The notes under the pieces are model-generated. The model ran no database searches. It had not been told where the DNA came from and was given only the letters and a program-made list of their open reading frames with translations. DNA of 9,910 bases from Lachnospiraceae bacterium (GTDB lineage: Bacteria > Bacillota > Clostridia > Lachnospirales > Lachnospiraceae), in NCBI GenBank assembly GCA_900771955.1, contig CAAGPW010000175.1, positions 1 through 9,910 of the forward strand, in the 5' to 3' direction. Shown piece by piece: positions 1 to 7,648 of the stretch. Position 1 is the stretch's first letter, and each line of letters opens with the position of its first letter. A program made the translations under genes and the position numbers.

Positions 1-829
1 CCCCATGGATAAGATTATCTGCAAGCACGCCAAATGCCCGTGCTGCATTAGATGAAGGTGCCACAATAGACACTACTTCCTGCTGCCGTACTGCCTGTTC
101 CAGCTCAAGATCAAGCGGAATCATACCCAGATACCGCAGATCCCCACCCAGAAATTTTGAAACCACAAGCTTTAATTTTTCATAAAGTGCCTCTCCGTCA
201 GCAACAGAAGCCACTTTATTTGCCACAAGCTCAATTTTTGTTTCTTCCGGTCGAAACTCCGGCTGCTGATACAGGATCTTTAATAACGAATAAGAATCCG
301 TAATAGAACTCGGATCCGGAGTCGTGACAAGCAGAACCTCCGGACTGCTGACCACAAACTTCAGCACACTGTCTGCCACTCCTGCACCCGTATCAATGAT
401 GATCACATCTGCCAGCTCATCCAAATTTCCAAGCTCCGCCACCACCCGGTCTATCTGCTCCGCTGTAAGATGGTTAAGCCCTGCAATACCAGAGCCTCCC
501 GAAATAAAACCAATTCCCATCGGCCCCTCAGAAACGATCTCCGGCAGAGTCCTGCCATGATAGATCATATCGCCAAGATTATACTTTGGAATTGTACCAA
601 ACATGACTTCAACATTCGCAAGTCCTATATCTGCATCGAAAATTATAACTCTTTTTCCGAATTTTCGCAATTGAATTGCCAAGTTAACTGCTAAATTAGA
701 TTTTCCCACGCCGCCTTTTCCGCTGGTGATCGTCAGAATCCTGGCCTTCGCCGTTATTTTGGGCGTAACTGTCGTCTTTATGTTTCTTTGCTTAATTACG
801 TTTCGTAACTGCTGTGCCTGGTCCTGCAT
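1..829 (-). CDS. flhG: FlhG (YlxH), MinD-like ATPase, 3' end cut by the window
   Basis: MinD/ParA-family ATPase that works with FlhF to control number and placement of flagella. My translation from ATG 829 gives 276 residues and runs off the window at base 1; family members are usually about 290-300 aa, so only the C-terminal tail is missing. Seen in the sequence: the N-terminal activator motif DQAQQLR at residues 3-9, matching the DQAxxLR helix known to stimulate the FlhF GTPase; a deviant Walker A, SGKGGVGKS, at 36-44; DADIGLAN at 65-72; and the Walker B-like IIIDTGAG at 143-150. The start is the second of two close ATGs. The ATG at 833 overlaps the flhF stop but is out of frame and stops after 13 codons. 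A GGGAGG Shine-Dalgarno inside the last flhF codons sits 10 nt upstream of 829. It follows flhF by 3 nt, so translation is probably coupled. Identification is secure. Confidence 0.95.
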   Translation of the reverse strand, partial: MQDQAQQLRNVIKQRNIKTTVTPKITAKARILTITSGKGGVGKSNLAVNLAIQLRKFGKRVIIFDADIGLANVEVMFGTIPKYNLGDMIYHGRTLPEIVSEGPMGIGFISGGSGIAGLNHLTAEQIDRVVAELGNLDELADVIIIDTGAGVADSVLKFVVSSPEVLLVTTPDPSSITDSYSLLKILYQQPEFRPEETKIELVANKVASVADGEALYEKLKLVVSKFLGGDLRYLGMIPLDLELEQAVRQQEVVSIVAPSSNAARAFGVLADNLIHG

Positions 830-832
830 GCA

Positions 833-2086
833 TTATTTTCCTCCCAACAGCTGCTTTACAATTTTCTGGGTATGGAATAATTCAATATCATCCGGCACAT
901 TCTGTCCATTTGTCGTATAAGAAAGATCTGCCCCTGAATACAGCCTGATATTCAGCAGATTTCCATATGCCGATGTTTCATCCAGCTTTGTAAAAATCAG
1001 CTTATAATCTGCTATATCGTGGTAGACATCTGCAATATTGACAAGATCCTTGTATTTTGCAGTGGCACTCACTACCAGAAAGACCTCTTTTTCGTATTTT
1101 TTGTCCAGACTGTTGACCAGCGCTTTGATATCGTTTTTCTGTTCCATGTTCTTATGGGAAAATCCCGCCGTATCCACCAGTACCAGATCACAGTCCGCAA
1201 CCTGTTCTACTGCCTTATTCAGTTCATCCGGCGCATATACAATGGAAAACGGTGTATCTAAAATATTGGCATATGTCTTTAACTGTTCTGCCGCAGCGAT
1301 CCGGTAGGTATCCGTGGAAAGAAATGCGACTTTTTTACCCGCATCCAGTTTAAATTTGGACGCAACCTTGGCAATAGTCGTTGTCTTTCCAACTCCGGTA
1401 GGCCCAATAAAAAAAACTACTTTTGGTGTTTTCCCGTCAAGCTCAATCGGTCTCGGCTGTCCGAATTTTAAGATCATCTTCTGATAAATGCTTGACAGAA
1501 TATAATCCACGCTGGACCCGCCACGCACTACCTTTTCAATATCTTCAAGGATCACATTGGCATATTTTTCATTAATCTCATTCTCGAGCATGATCCCGTA
1601 GATCATCTTTAAGAATTTCATGCCTTCTGCCTGTTCTTTTGTCATCCTGTCTGTCTTTTCTTCCCGTTTCGGCTGATTTTTTGCCGGTTCCGGCTCTGCC
1701 GGAGCAAGTTTTTTCTCAAGCAGATCCTGTATATTCTCGATTCGCTCCTCCAGTCGGTTCTGACTCTCACGCTTCAGAACATCCGCCTGCCGGTTCGTTC
1801 CCCGTTTTTCTTCCGATTCAGATGGCGATGGCACGATTGGAATTTTTATGGGTTCATCTGCAGAAAAATTGATATTATCATGAATTGCAAGCCCGGATGG
1901 CTTTACGGTCTGTTCCCGTTCTTCCACGGCAGCGGTCACTTCATATGCACTGTCCTTCCGAAAATGAAACAAACCCTTTGTTTTTATCGGTCTGACATTC
2001 ATAATCACCGCATTCTCCCCGAGCTGCTCCTTTGCAATGCGGATCGCTTCTTCCTCTGTTCTGCCCTGATATTTGTTTATGGTCAT
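833..2086 (-). CDS. flhF: FlhF, SRP-type GTPase for flagellar placement
   Basis: Third member of the SRP GTPase family (with Ffh and FtsY). It acts at the membrane to mark where the flagellar basal body and export gate assemble. The 417-aa product starts with the usual FlhF pattern (MTINKYQGRTEEEA, then QLGENAVIMNVR). Domains: an N-terminal basic B domain (about 1-60), a long polar, probably disordered linker (about 60-145), a helical N domain (about 150-215) and the G domain (about 220-417). G-domain motifs seen: GPTGVGKTTT (228-237, P loop), DTYRIAAAEQL (259-269), DTAG (305-308) and TKLDE (366-370, guanine specificity). B. subtilis FlhF is about 366 aa, so this one is longer, mainly in the linker. 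The ATG is 1 nt after the flhA stop with only a weak AGG nearby, suggesting translation coupled to flhA. FlhG, directly downstream, carries the matching GTPase-activating helix. Confidence 0.97.
   Translation of the reverse strand: MTINKYQGRTEEEAIRIAKEQLGENAVIMNVRPIKTKGLFHFRKDSAYEVTAAVEEREQTVKPSGLAIHDNINFSADEPIKIPIVPSPSESEEKRGTNRQADVLKRESQNRLEERIENIQDLLEKKLAPAEPEPAKNQPKREEKTDRMTKEQAEGMKFLKMIYGIMLENEINEKYANVILEDIEKVVRGGSSVDYILSSIYQKMILKFGQPRPIELDGKTPKVVFFIGPTGVGKTTTIAKVASKFKLDAGKKVAFLSTDTYRIAAAEQLKTYANILDTPFSIVYAPDELNKAVEQVADCDLVLVDTAGFSHKNMEQKNDIKALVNSLDKKYEKEVFLVVSATAKYKDLVNIADVYHDIADYKLIFTKLDETSAYGNLLNIRLYSGADLSYTTNGQNVPDDIELFHTQKIVKQLLGGK
840..845 (-). promoter_or_regulatory. Ribosome binding site of flhG, inside the flhF 3' end
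   Basis: On the minus strand GGGAGG is formed by the Leu-Gly-Gly codons at the end of flhF. It lies 6 nt before the out-of-frame ATG at 833 and 10 nt before the ATG at 829 that opens the real flhG frame. The frame, not the spacing, decides the start. The signal lies within flhF, so ribosomes finishing flhF would cover it, which is consistent with coupled synthesis of the two partners. Confidence 0.7.
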
Positions 2087-2087
2087 T

Positions 2088-4121
2088 TTATCCTGTCACC
2101 ATCCCTACTGACTGTAATTCTACATTGGACTCTACTTCGTTATAGGATACAACGATCAGATCCTTAAAATAATCTTCTGTCAATTTTTTAAAGTACATAC
2201 GCACGATCGGTGAAGTAACAACGATCGGATTTTTTCCAAGGCTTTCAAGTTTTGCCACCTCAGTCTCCACAGACGCCATAATCGCTTTGGTTCGTTCCGG
2301 GTCCAGTGTCAGATATGCTCCCTGTTCCGTCTGTTTTACTGATGCCATAATATCCTGCTCCACCTTAGGGTCCAGCGTGATTACACTGGTCGTCTCATTG
2401 GCAGGAAAATATTTGCTTGAAATCGCACGTTTCAGGCTCTGCCGTACATACTCGGTAAGTACATCTGTATCTCTGGTCGTCGCCGCATGATCTGCCAGCG
2501 TTTCAAAGATCGTAAGCAGATCCCGGATAGAAATCCCCTCTGCAAGCAGATTCTGCAAAACTTTCTGGATTTCTCCAAGTCCGAGAAGCTTCGGTACCAG
2601 TTCCTCCACCAGTGCCGGATTGTTTTCTTTCAGATTATCAACGAGGTTCTGTACATCCTGTCTGGTCAGAAGCTCTGCAATATGTGAACGAATCACTTCG
2701 GTCAGATGCGTTGCAATAATAGATGGCGGATCTACAACTGTATAGCCAAGACTTTCCGCCTTTTCACGCTGTCCCTCCGTAATCCAGATGGCCGGCAGAT
2801 GAAACGATGGCTCAAATGTCGGTATACCCGTAATCTCCTCTTCCACATAGCCGGGATTCATTGCCATATAATGGTCAAAAAGGATTTCTCCTTCTGTAAC
2901 CTGGATACCCTTGATCTTGATAATATACTGATTCGGATTCAACTGAATATTATCCCTCAGACGTATGATCGGCACAACAGTACCGAGCTCGAGCGCAATC
3001 TGACGCCTAATCATAACCACACGGTCCAGAAGGTCTCCGCCCTGATTCACATCCGCCAGCGGGATGATTCCATAACCAAATTCCAGTTCGATCGGATCTA
3101 CCTGGAGCAGTGAAACCACATTCTCCGGTTTCCGGATCTCTTCCGCATCCACTTCGTCTTCGTTTACCTCATCCTCAATTTTCTCCATCCGGATGCCCTT
3201 CTGGATCTGCTTTCCGCTGATGATAAAAACAATTCCGAGTCCGACAAACAAATACCATTTGAGCGGTGTCACAACCCCCAAGAAAATCAATGCTCCCCCG
3301 ACCAGATAAAGCACCTTCGGAATTCCGAATAACTGACGCACCAGTACGGTTCCGAAATCTGCCTCCTTGGAAGCCTTTGTGACCAGGATACCCGTTGCCA
3401 GCGAAATCAAAAGAGACGGAATCTGACTACAGAGTCCGTCACCGATGGTGAGTATACCATACTGCTGTAATGCATCCGTTGCAGAAAGTCCCTGTCTGGT
3501 TATACCCATGACTGTTCCACCCAGAATATTGATCACTGTAATGATAAGGCCGGATATTGCATCTCCCTTTACATACTTTGTCGCACCATCCATGGAGCCA
3601 AAGAAGCCCGCTTCTTCCTGGATCTTGTTTCTGCGTTCTCTTGCTTCTTTTTCCGTAATCGCCCCGGTATTCAAGTCCGCATCAATTGCCATCTGTTTAC
3701 CAGGCATGGCATCCAGAGTAAAACGTGCAGATACTTCAGCCACACGTTCCGAACCTTTATTGATAACAATAAACTGAATTAAGATCAGGACGATAAATAC
3801 AATCGCACCGATGATAAGATCACCGCCACCGACGAACTGGCCAAATGTCTCAACGACATTTCCCGGATCTCCGGTTGAGAGGATCAGTCTTGTAGAAGAT
3901 ACATTCAAAGAGATACGAAAGATTGTCGTAAATAAGAGTAATGTCGGGAAAAACGACATATCAAGCACTTCTTTTACGAACAGTGAATTAAACAATATTA
4001 CAAGTGCGATCGAAATATTGATCGCAAGCATGACATCCAATAAATAATTGGGAATTGGAATAATGAAAAATATAATGGCAGCCAATAAATACATTGCAAT
4101 CCCCACATCTGCCTTTTTCAT
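2088..4121 (-). CDS. flhA: FlhA, flagellar type III export ring protein
   Basis: Large inner-membrane component of the flagellar export apparatus. It forms a nonameric ring below the FliPQR-FlhB gate, helps couple proton flow to secretion, and docks substrate-chaperone complexes. Length 677 aa is normal. The N-terminal half has about eight hydrophobic segments (roughly 7-25, 28-48, 57-75, 100-121, 190-210, 230-250, 268-285, 287-303). The FHIPEP family signature lies in the cytoplasmic loop around 124-180 (GSERVAEVSARFTLDAMPGK, then AIDADLNTGAI). The conserved acidic residue of the GDAI motif is D187. An acidic linker (about 314-330, rich in Glu and Asp) leads to the soluble C-terminal domain (about 340-677). 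The ATG at 4121 is supported by the best Shine-Dalgarno in the window. It follows flhB after 37 nt and precedes flhF by 1 nt. Confidence 0.98.
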   Translation of the reverse strand: MKKADVGIAMYLLAAIIFFIIPIPNYLLDVMLAINISIALVILFNSLFVKEVLDMSFFPTLLLFTTIFRISLNVSSTRLILSTGDPGNVVETFGQFVGGGDLIIGAIVFIVLILIQFIVINKGSERVAEVSARFTLDAMPGKQMAIDADLNTGAITEKEARERRNKIQEEAGFFGSMDGATKYVKGDAISGLIITVINILGGTVMGITRQGLSATDALQQYGILTIGDGLCSQIPSLLISLATGILVTKASKEADFGTVLVRQLFGIPKVLYLVGGALIFLGVVTPLKWYLFVGLGIVFIISGKQIQKGIRMEKIEDEVNEDEVDAEEIRKPENVVSLLQVDPIELEFGYGIIPLADVNQGGDLLDRVVMIRRQIALELGTVVPIIRLRDNIQLNPNQYIIKIKGIQVTEGEILFDHYMAMNPGYVEEEITGIPTFEPSFHLPAIWITEGQREKAESLGYTVVDPPSIIATHLTEVIRSHIAELLTRQDVQNLVDNLKENNPALVEELVPKLLGLGEIQKVLQNLLAEGISIRDLLTIFETLADHAATTRDTDVLTEYVRQSLKRAISSKYFPANETTSVITLDPKVEQDIMASVKQTEQGAYLTLDPERTKAIMASVETEVAKLESLGKNPIVVTSPIVRMYFKKLTEDYFKDLIVVSYNEVESNVELQSVGMVTG

Positions 4122-4126
4122 GCCAA

Positions 4127-4136
4127 CTCCTCCTTT
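4127..4136 (-). promoter_or_regulatory. Strong ribosome binding site of flhA
   Basis: AAAGGAGGAG on the minus strand, with 7 nt between GGAGG and the ATG at 4121. It is the strongest Shine-Dalgarno I see in the window and lies in the largest intergenic gap (4122-4158, 37 nt). flhA is therefore likely to start translation independently, unlike its coupled neighbours. FlhA is needed in more copies per export apparatus (a nonamer) than FlhB (one), which would fit, but that link is inference. Confidence 0.75.
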
Positions 4137-4158
4137 GTCTTTTTATGTTTTCTTATTC

Positions 4159-5286
4159 TTATTTATTCTTCAGGTTGTATACCATCGCAAGCACCTCCGC
4201 CACTGCCTGATACAGTTCCGGCGGGATTTCAGCTCCAATATCCACATTTGCATAAAGCATTCTTGCGAGCGGTTTATTTTCCACGATTTCAATATGGCAT
4301 TCTCTGGCCTTTTCCTTGATCTTCTGCGCCAGATAATCTTCTCCCTTTGCAAGAACCACCGGTGCTTTTGCCTGCCCGGCATCATATTTCAATGCGACAG
4401 CAAGATGCGTCGGGTTTGTGATGACCACATCCGCTTTTGGCACATCCTGCATCATACGACGCTGTGAAGCTTCACGCATTCTCTGCCTCTGGCGTCCCTT
4501 GATCTGCGGATCTCCCTCGGTATTTTTATACTCATCTTTTACTTCCTGTTTTGTCATCTTCATATCGTTCTTAAATTTAACCTTCTGGTATACCCAGTCA
4601 GCCAGACCAACGATCAGATAGACAAGGCTTATTTTCAGCCCGGTATTGAGAATAATATTGCCGCATAGAATAACCGCCTGCATCAAAGGTATATCATACA
4701 GGACAAACAATGTATTTTCATTGCCTTTAATGCATCGATATGCTACCACTGTGATCAGCACGATCTTTACAATGGATTTCACCAGTTCAAACAGCGAATC
4801 CTTGGAAAACATACGTTTAAATCCGCTGATCGGGTTAAATTTCGAAAGATTCGGCTGCAAAGGTTTGCCTGTTATCTTCCACCCTACCTGTACTATACCA
4901 AAAACCAGACTTACAATCAATCCTATCAGCAAAAAAGGAGCCATGATCTTTAACATGAAGATCATTGTTTCCTGTAGTAATGCCGAAACGGTATGCAGCG
5001 TAATTCCGCCGATACTGTCATCCAATACATCCGGGATTTTATTATAAAACACCGAAAATGTCCCGAAAAAATTTTCTGAAACAAATGACATAAATACTTT
5101 CAACACGAGGAATAACACGATCAGATCAACTGCCGAACTGATCTCCCGGCTCTTTGCAACTTTACCTTCATTTCTCGCATCTGTTAATCTTTTTGCTGTT
5201 GCCGGCTCTGTTTTTTCTCCACCAGGTCCGTCTTTTGCAAACCGCTGAAGATCATAAGCAAGCAGAAATTTTTTTTCCTTTTCCAC
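4159..5286 (-). CDS. flhB: FlhB, export gate / substrate-specificity switch protein (GTG start)
   Basis: Membrane protein of the flagellar export gate whose cytoplasmic domain cleaves itself to switch export from rod/hook to filament substrates. The 375-aa length is typical. The N-terminal cytoplasmic part contains LQRFA and GEKTEPATAKR, the usual FlhB opening. Four hydrophobic segments follow (about 52-70, 106-134, 165-185, 203-230). A charged linker then includes MTKQEVKDEYKNTEGDPQIK, and the autocleavage motif NPTH is at 291-294, with cleavage expected between N and P. The conserved C-terminal domain follows (VVLAKGED, and NKPLARMLY). The start is GTG at 5286, 2 nt after the fliR stop. No in-frame ATG or other plausible start lies nearby, and AGAGGG at 5304-5299 with a long 12-nt spacer suggests coupling to fliR. 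All key residues are present. Confidence 0.97.
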   Translation of the reverse strand: MEKEKKFLLAYDLQRFAKDGPGGEKTEPATAKRLTDARNEGKVAKSREISSAVDLIVLFLVLKVFMSFVSENFFGTFSVFYNKIPDVLDDSIGGITLHTVSALLQETMIFMLKIMAPFLLIGLIVSLVFGIVQVGWKITGKPLQPNLSKFNPISGFKRMFSKDSLFELVKSIVKIVLITVVAYRCIKGNENTLFVLYDIPLMQAVILCGNIILNTGLKISLVYLIVGLADWVYQKVKFKNDMKMTKQEVKDEYKNTEGDPQIKGRQRQRMREASQRRMMQDVPKADVVITNPTHLAVALKYDAGQAKAPVVLAKGEDYLAQKIKEKARECHIEIVENKPLARMLYANVDIGAEIPPELYQAVAEVLAMVYNLKNK

Positions 5287-5288
5287 CT

Positions 5289-6068
5289 TTAATGCATTCC
5301 CTCTATTACCATTACCACGATTTTTTTTATCTCACCAAAGACGAAATCTGAAATATATGGCAGCAATCCAATTGTCAGAAACATAATTAAAAATCCAAGC
5401 AGGATCTTAAGCTGAATACCAATTGCAAACATATTCATCTGCGGTGCCACTTTTGCCATAATCCCAAGTATTACATTCAGGATCATGATACATGCAAATA
5501 CCGGTAAAACCATCCGGAACGCCAGTATAAAAATATCACTGACCAGTGTGACCATCGTCGTCATCATGCGGTTCCAGTCAATATTCTGGCCATTGATCGG
5601 TATTACCTGATAGGAATCCACGATTGCTCTCAAAATATAATGCTGCATATTAGTAACAACTAATAAAAGCAGCACAAGATAATTATACAGATTACCGGAT
5701 ACTGCCGACTGGGTCATCGTAACCGGATCATATTCAGTTGCCATGGAAAGCCCGATATTCATGTCAATTATATTTCCTGCCAGCTGGACAATATGCGTAC
5801 AGACATTTGCCGCCAGCCCGATCAGCAGTCCGGTCGTAACTTCCTTCACCACAATCGTGGAATACTCCAGCATTCCACCATACGCCAACGCCGTTTTGGG
5901 CAATACCTCGTAGACAATCACCGACACACACGCAGCAAATCCAATTTTCACTTTCCGTGGTGTATTCGACATATTAAAGAAAGGTGCTGCCACCATAAAG
6001 CTTGCGATTCTGACTAAAATCAGCACAAAATATTCAATGCTCTCCAACGAGAAACTTATATTTATCAT
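5289..6068 (-). CDS. fliR: FliR, flagellar export gate protein
   Basis: Polytopic membrane protein that joins FliP and FliQ in the helical export gate (FliP5-FliQ4-FliR1 in known structures). The 259-aa product is of normal length and very hydrophobic, with about six membrane segments spread over its length. Recognisable family features are the N-terminal LVRIASFMVAAPFF, the TGLLIGLAA segment, the conserved stretch GLSMATEYDP containing the family's usual Pro/Asp motif, and the PVFACIMILNVILGIMAKVA region with the APQMN motif. Start ATG at 6068 lies 11 nt after the fliQ stop behind only a weak purine-rich signal. The gene is followed by flhB after 2 nt. In some clostridia fliR and flhB are fused; here they are separate. 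Confidence 0.96.
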   Translation of the reverse strand: MINISFSLESIEYFVLILVRIASFMVAAPFFNMSNTPRKVKIGFAACVSVIVYEVLPKTALAYGGMLEYSTIVVKEVTTGLLIGLAANVCTHIVQLAGNIIDMNIGLSMATEYDPVTMTQSAVSGNLYNYLVLLLLVVTNMQHYILRAIVDSYQVIPINGQNIDWNRMMTTMVTLVSDIFILAFRMVLPVFACIMILNVILGIMAKVAPQMNMFAIGIQLKILLGFLIMFLTIGLLPYISDFVFGEIKKIVVMVIEGMH

Positions 6069-6079
6069 CTTCTGTTATC

Positions 6080-6352
6080 CTAGCTCAAATATATGCCAAA
6101 ATCATTCCACAATTTTGTCATGAAATCAGATAACTGATTCAGCATCCAGGACCCGCATAAAATCATTCCCACAAAAACTGCAATAATTTTCGGAATAAAT
6201 GTAAGCGTCTGTTCCTGTATGGAGGTCACGGTCTGAAAAATACTGACAACCAGACCCACAATCAGTGAAATTAAAAGAAGCGGTGCAGATACCATAATGA
6301 TAGTATAAAGTGCATCTCTCGCAATATCCAAAACCTGTCCCTGTGTAATCAC
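6080..6352 (-). CDS. fliQ: FliQ, flagellar export gate protein (GTG start)
   Basis: Small export-gate subunit, 90 aa as is typical. It forms two hydrophobic hairpin segments (about 15-37 and 50-70) that pack around FliP/FliR. Family features seen: the N-terminal TQGQVLDIARDALYT, then SLIVGLVVSIFQTVTSIQEQTL, then TFIPKIIAVF. The start codon is GTG at 6352. AAGGAG at 6368-6363 lies 10 nt upstream, supporting this start, and the length matches the family. It sits 18 nt after fliP and 11 nt before fliR, the invariant fliPQR order. Confidence 0.96.
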   Translation of the reverse strand: MITQGQVLDIARDALYTIIMVSAPLLLISLIVGLVVSIFQTVTSIQEQTLTFIPKIIAVFVGMILCGSWMLNQLSDFMTKLWNDFGIYLS

Positions 6353-6370
6353 AGCTGCCTCACTCCTTCA

Positions 6371-7255
6371 TCAATAAAATGTCAATACCAGATTCTTGAT
6401 CACCAGATTCCAGCCATCTGCCAAAATAAACAGCAAAATCTTAAACGGCAGTGAAATCGTAGTAGGCGGAAGCATCATCATACCCATCGACATAAGGACA
6501 GATGCCACAACCATATCAATTACAATAAACGGAATATAAATTAAGAATCCAATAATAAACGCAGTTCTAAGCTCACTGATAATAAAACTTGGTATCAGCA
6601 CAGAATTTGGAATATCCGCTTTCATCTGATCCAGATCTTCACTCGGATCATAGGAAACCTGCGCGATCTCACAGAACATATTGATGTCTTTCCGCTGTGT
6701 CTGTCCAAACATAAATTCACGGATCGGTTCCATCCCCGCATCAAAGGCTTCTTCCTGCGTAATTTCTCCCGCGTCAAGCGGTTTTATTGCATTCTCATTC
6801 ACCTGTGTAAACACCGGATGCATGATAAACAATGTCAAAAACAGCGCCAGACCAATTAAAACCTGATTCGGAGGCGCCGTCTGTGTGCCAAGCGCGGAAC
6901 GAAGGAAATGAAGTACAATAATAATTCTGGTATAGGAGGTCAGCATTATCAAAATAGACGGTGCCAGTGTTAATACGGTAAGCACCAGAAACATCTTGAT
7001 ATCAGCCGACATATTTCCTTCATCATTATTGTAAATAATATGCAGTCCGTTATTATTATCGCTTGTCGATTTTTCCCCTTCTCCGGGCGTACTTGTCACA
7101 TTGAGGGAACTGATATCTTCTGCATCCTGACCAGCCGCAGTTCCCGCAGAAGCCGCATATGCTTTGTCCGGACAGTAAAACATCAGTGCCGCACTAATCA
7201 TCAATGCTGCAAAAACAAAGGATGCAGCACAATATATTTTCTTTAACCTGCTCAT
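6371..7255 (-). CDS. fliP: FliP, flagellar export gate protein with signal peptide and extended N-terminus
   Basis: Main subunit of the flagellar export channel. The 294-aa length is longer than typical (about 221 aa in B. subtilis, 245 in E. coli). The extra length is N-terminal: a clear signal peptide (basic MSRLKK, hydrophobic about 8-27, probable cleavage after AYA at 32-34), then about 50 polar low-complexity residues (35-84) rich in Ser, Gly, Asp, Glu and Asn before the first core helix. The core has both family signatures: TSYTRIIIVLHFLRSALGTQ (106-125) followed by APPNQVLIGLALFLT, and near the C-terminus SELRTAFIIGFLIYIPFIVI (227-246) followed by MSMGMMMLPPTTISLPFK (255-272). Start ATG at 7255 is 8 nt after the fliO stop with a poor Shine-Dalgarno, so coupling to fliO is likely. 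The signal peptide makes a shorter start improbable. Confidence 0.96.
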   Translation of the reverse strand: MSRLKKIYCAASFVFAALMISAALMFYCPDKAYAASAGTAAGQDAEDISSLNVTSTPGEGEKSTSDNNNGLHIIYNNDEGNMSADIKMFLVLTVLTLAPSILIMLTSYTRIIIVLHFLRSALGTQTAPPNQVLIGLALFLTLFIMHPVFTQVNENAIKPLDAGEITQEEAFDAGMEPIREFMFGQTQRKDINMFCEIAQVSYDPSEDLDQMKADIPNSVLIPSFIISELRTAFIIGFLIYIPFIVIDMVVASVLMSMGMMMLPPTTISLPFKILLFILADGWNLVIKNLVLTFY

Positions 7256-7263
7256 TCTAATGC

Positions 7264-7647
7264 CTACTTCTTCGGTAAATGGTCTTTGAATTTCTTCAGT
7301 ATCTCATTGAAATTCTCAACTGTACCGGGATTATTTTCCAGTTCCTGCAGGGCTTTCTCATCAAGCTGTTCTCTGGTAAGCGTAGTCAGGAAAGTGATTT
7401 CATCCTTCCCGATTCCGATTACCAGATAAGCCTCTCCCGCTTTTACGATCTGTATGTACTTATTTGATGTCAGTTTTAACGTTTCTATCACCTGAAGATT
7501 CTTGTTGAAAGAACGCCCCTTCTGATACGACGCAATCCATTTGGTCGTAAAATAGGTCAACGCCAACACCAGGATAAAAATGACCAGTACACCAAGCAGC
7601 TGAAAAAAATTGTTTATACTTCCGGTACTTCCTTCCAGTAAAACCAT
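7264..7647 (-). CDS. fliO: FliO (FliZ-type), flagellar export gate assembly protein
   Basis: Small bitopic membrane protein that helps assemble the FliP ring; it is named FliZ in Bacillus. Sequence similarity in this family is weak, so the call rests on form and place. It has a short N-terminus, one membrane helix (about residues 14-36, including LLGVLVIFILVLALTYF), a basic cytoplasmic segment, a FliO-like beta-rich domain (LQVIETLKLTSNKYIQIVKA, then YLVIGIGKDEITFL) and a charged Lys-rich tail. It sits between cheY and fliP, exactly the fliO/fliZ slot. I prefer ATG 7647 (127 aa), 1 nt after the cheY stop with GGA a few bases upstream. A TTG at 7656 would add three residues (TTG GAT AAG) and overlap cheY by 8 nt, but it has no good ribosome binding site. 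No cleavable signal peptide is evident. Confidence 0.9.
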   Translation of the reverse strand: MVLLEGSTGSINNFFQLLGVLVIFILVLALTYFTTKWIASYQKGRSFNKNLQVIETLKLTSNKYIQIVKAGEAYLVIGIGKDEITFLTTLTREQLDEKALQELENNPGTVENFNEILKKFKDHLPKK

Positions 7648-7648
7648 C

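Noticed and set aside
831..833. ATG overlapping the flhF stop codon as a possible flhG start
   Set aside because: It reads ATG CAT GCA and stops after 13 codons; the frame with DQAxxLR and Walker A starts at the ATG at 829.
2706..3113. A 135-codon open frame on the plus strand opposite flhA, and others such as 4048-4467 and 7610-7996
   Set aside because: They are antisense to well-identified genes, have no recognisable protein features, and their Cys/His/Ile-rich or Leu-rich composition is what reverse reading of membrane-protein codons gives.
4170..4385. A 71-codon minus-strand frame inside flhB
   Set aside because: It is a second frame nested in the flhB C-terminal domain; Trp/Arg-rich, without homology that I can recognise or its own ribosome binding site.
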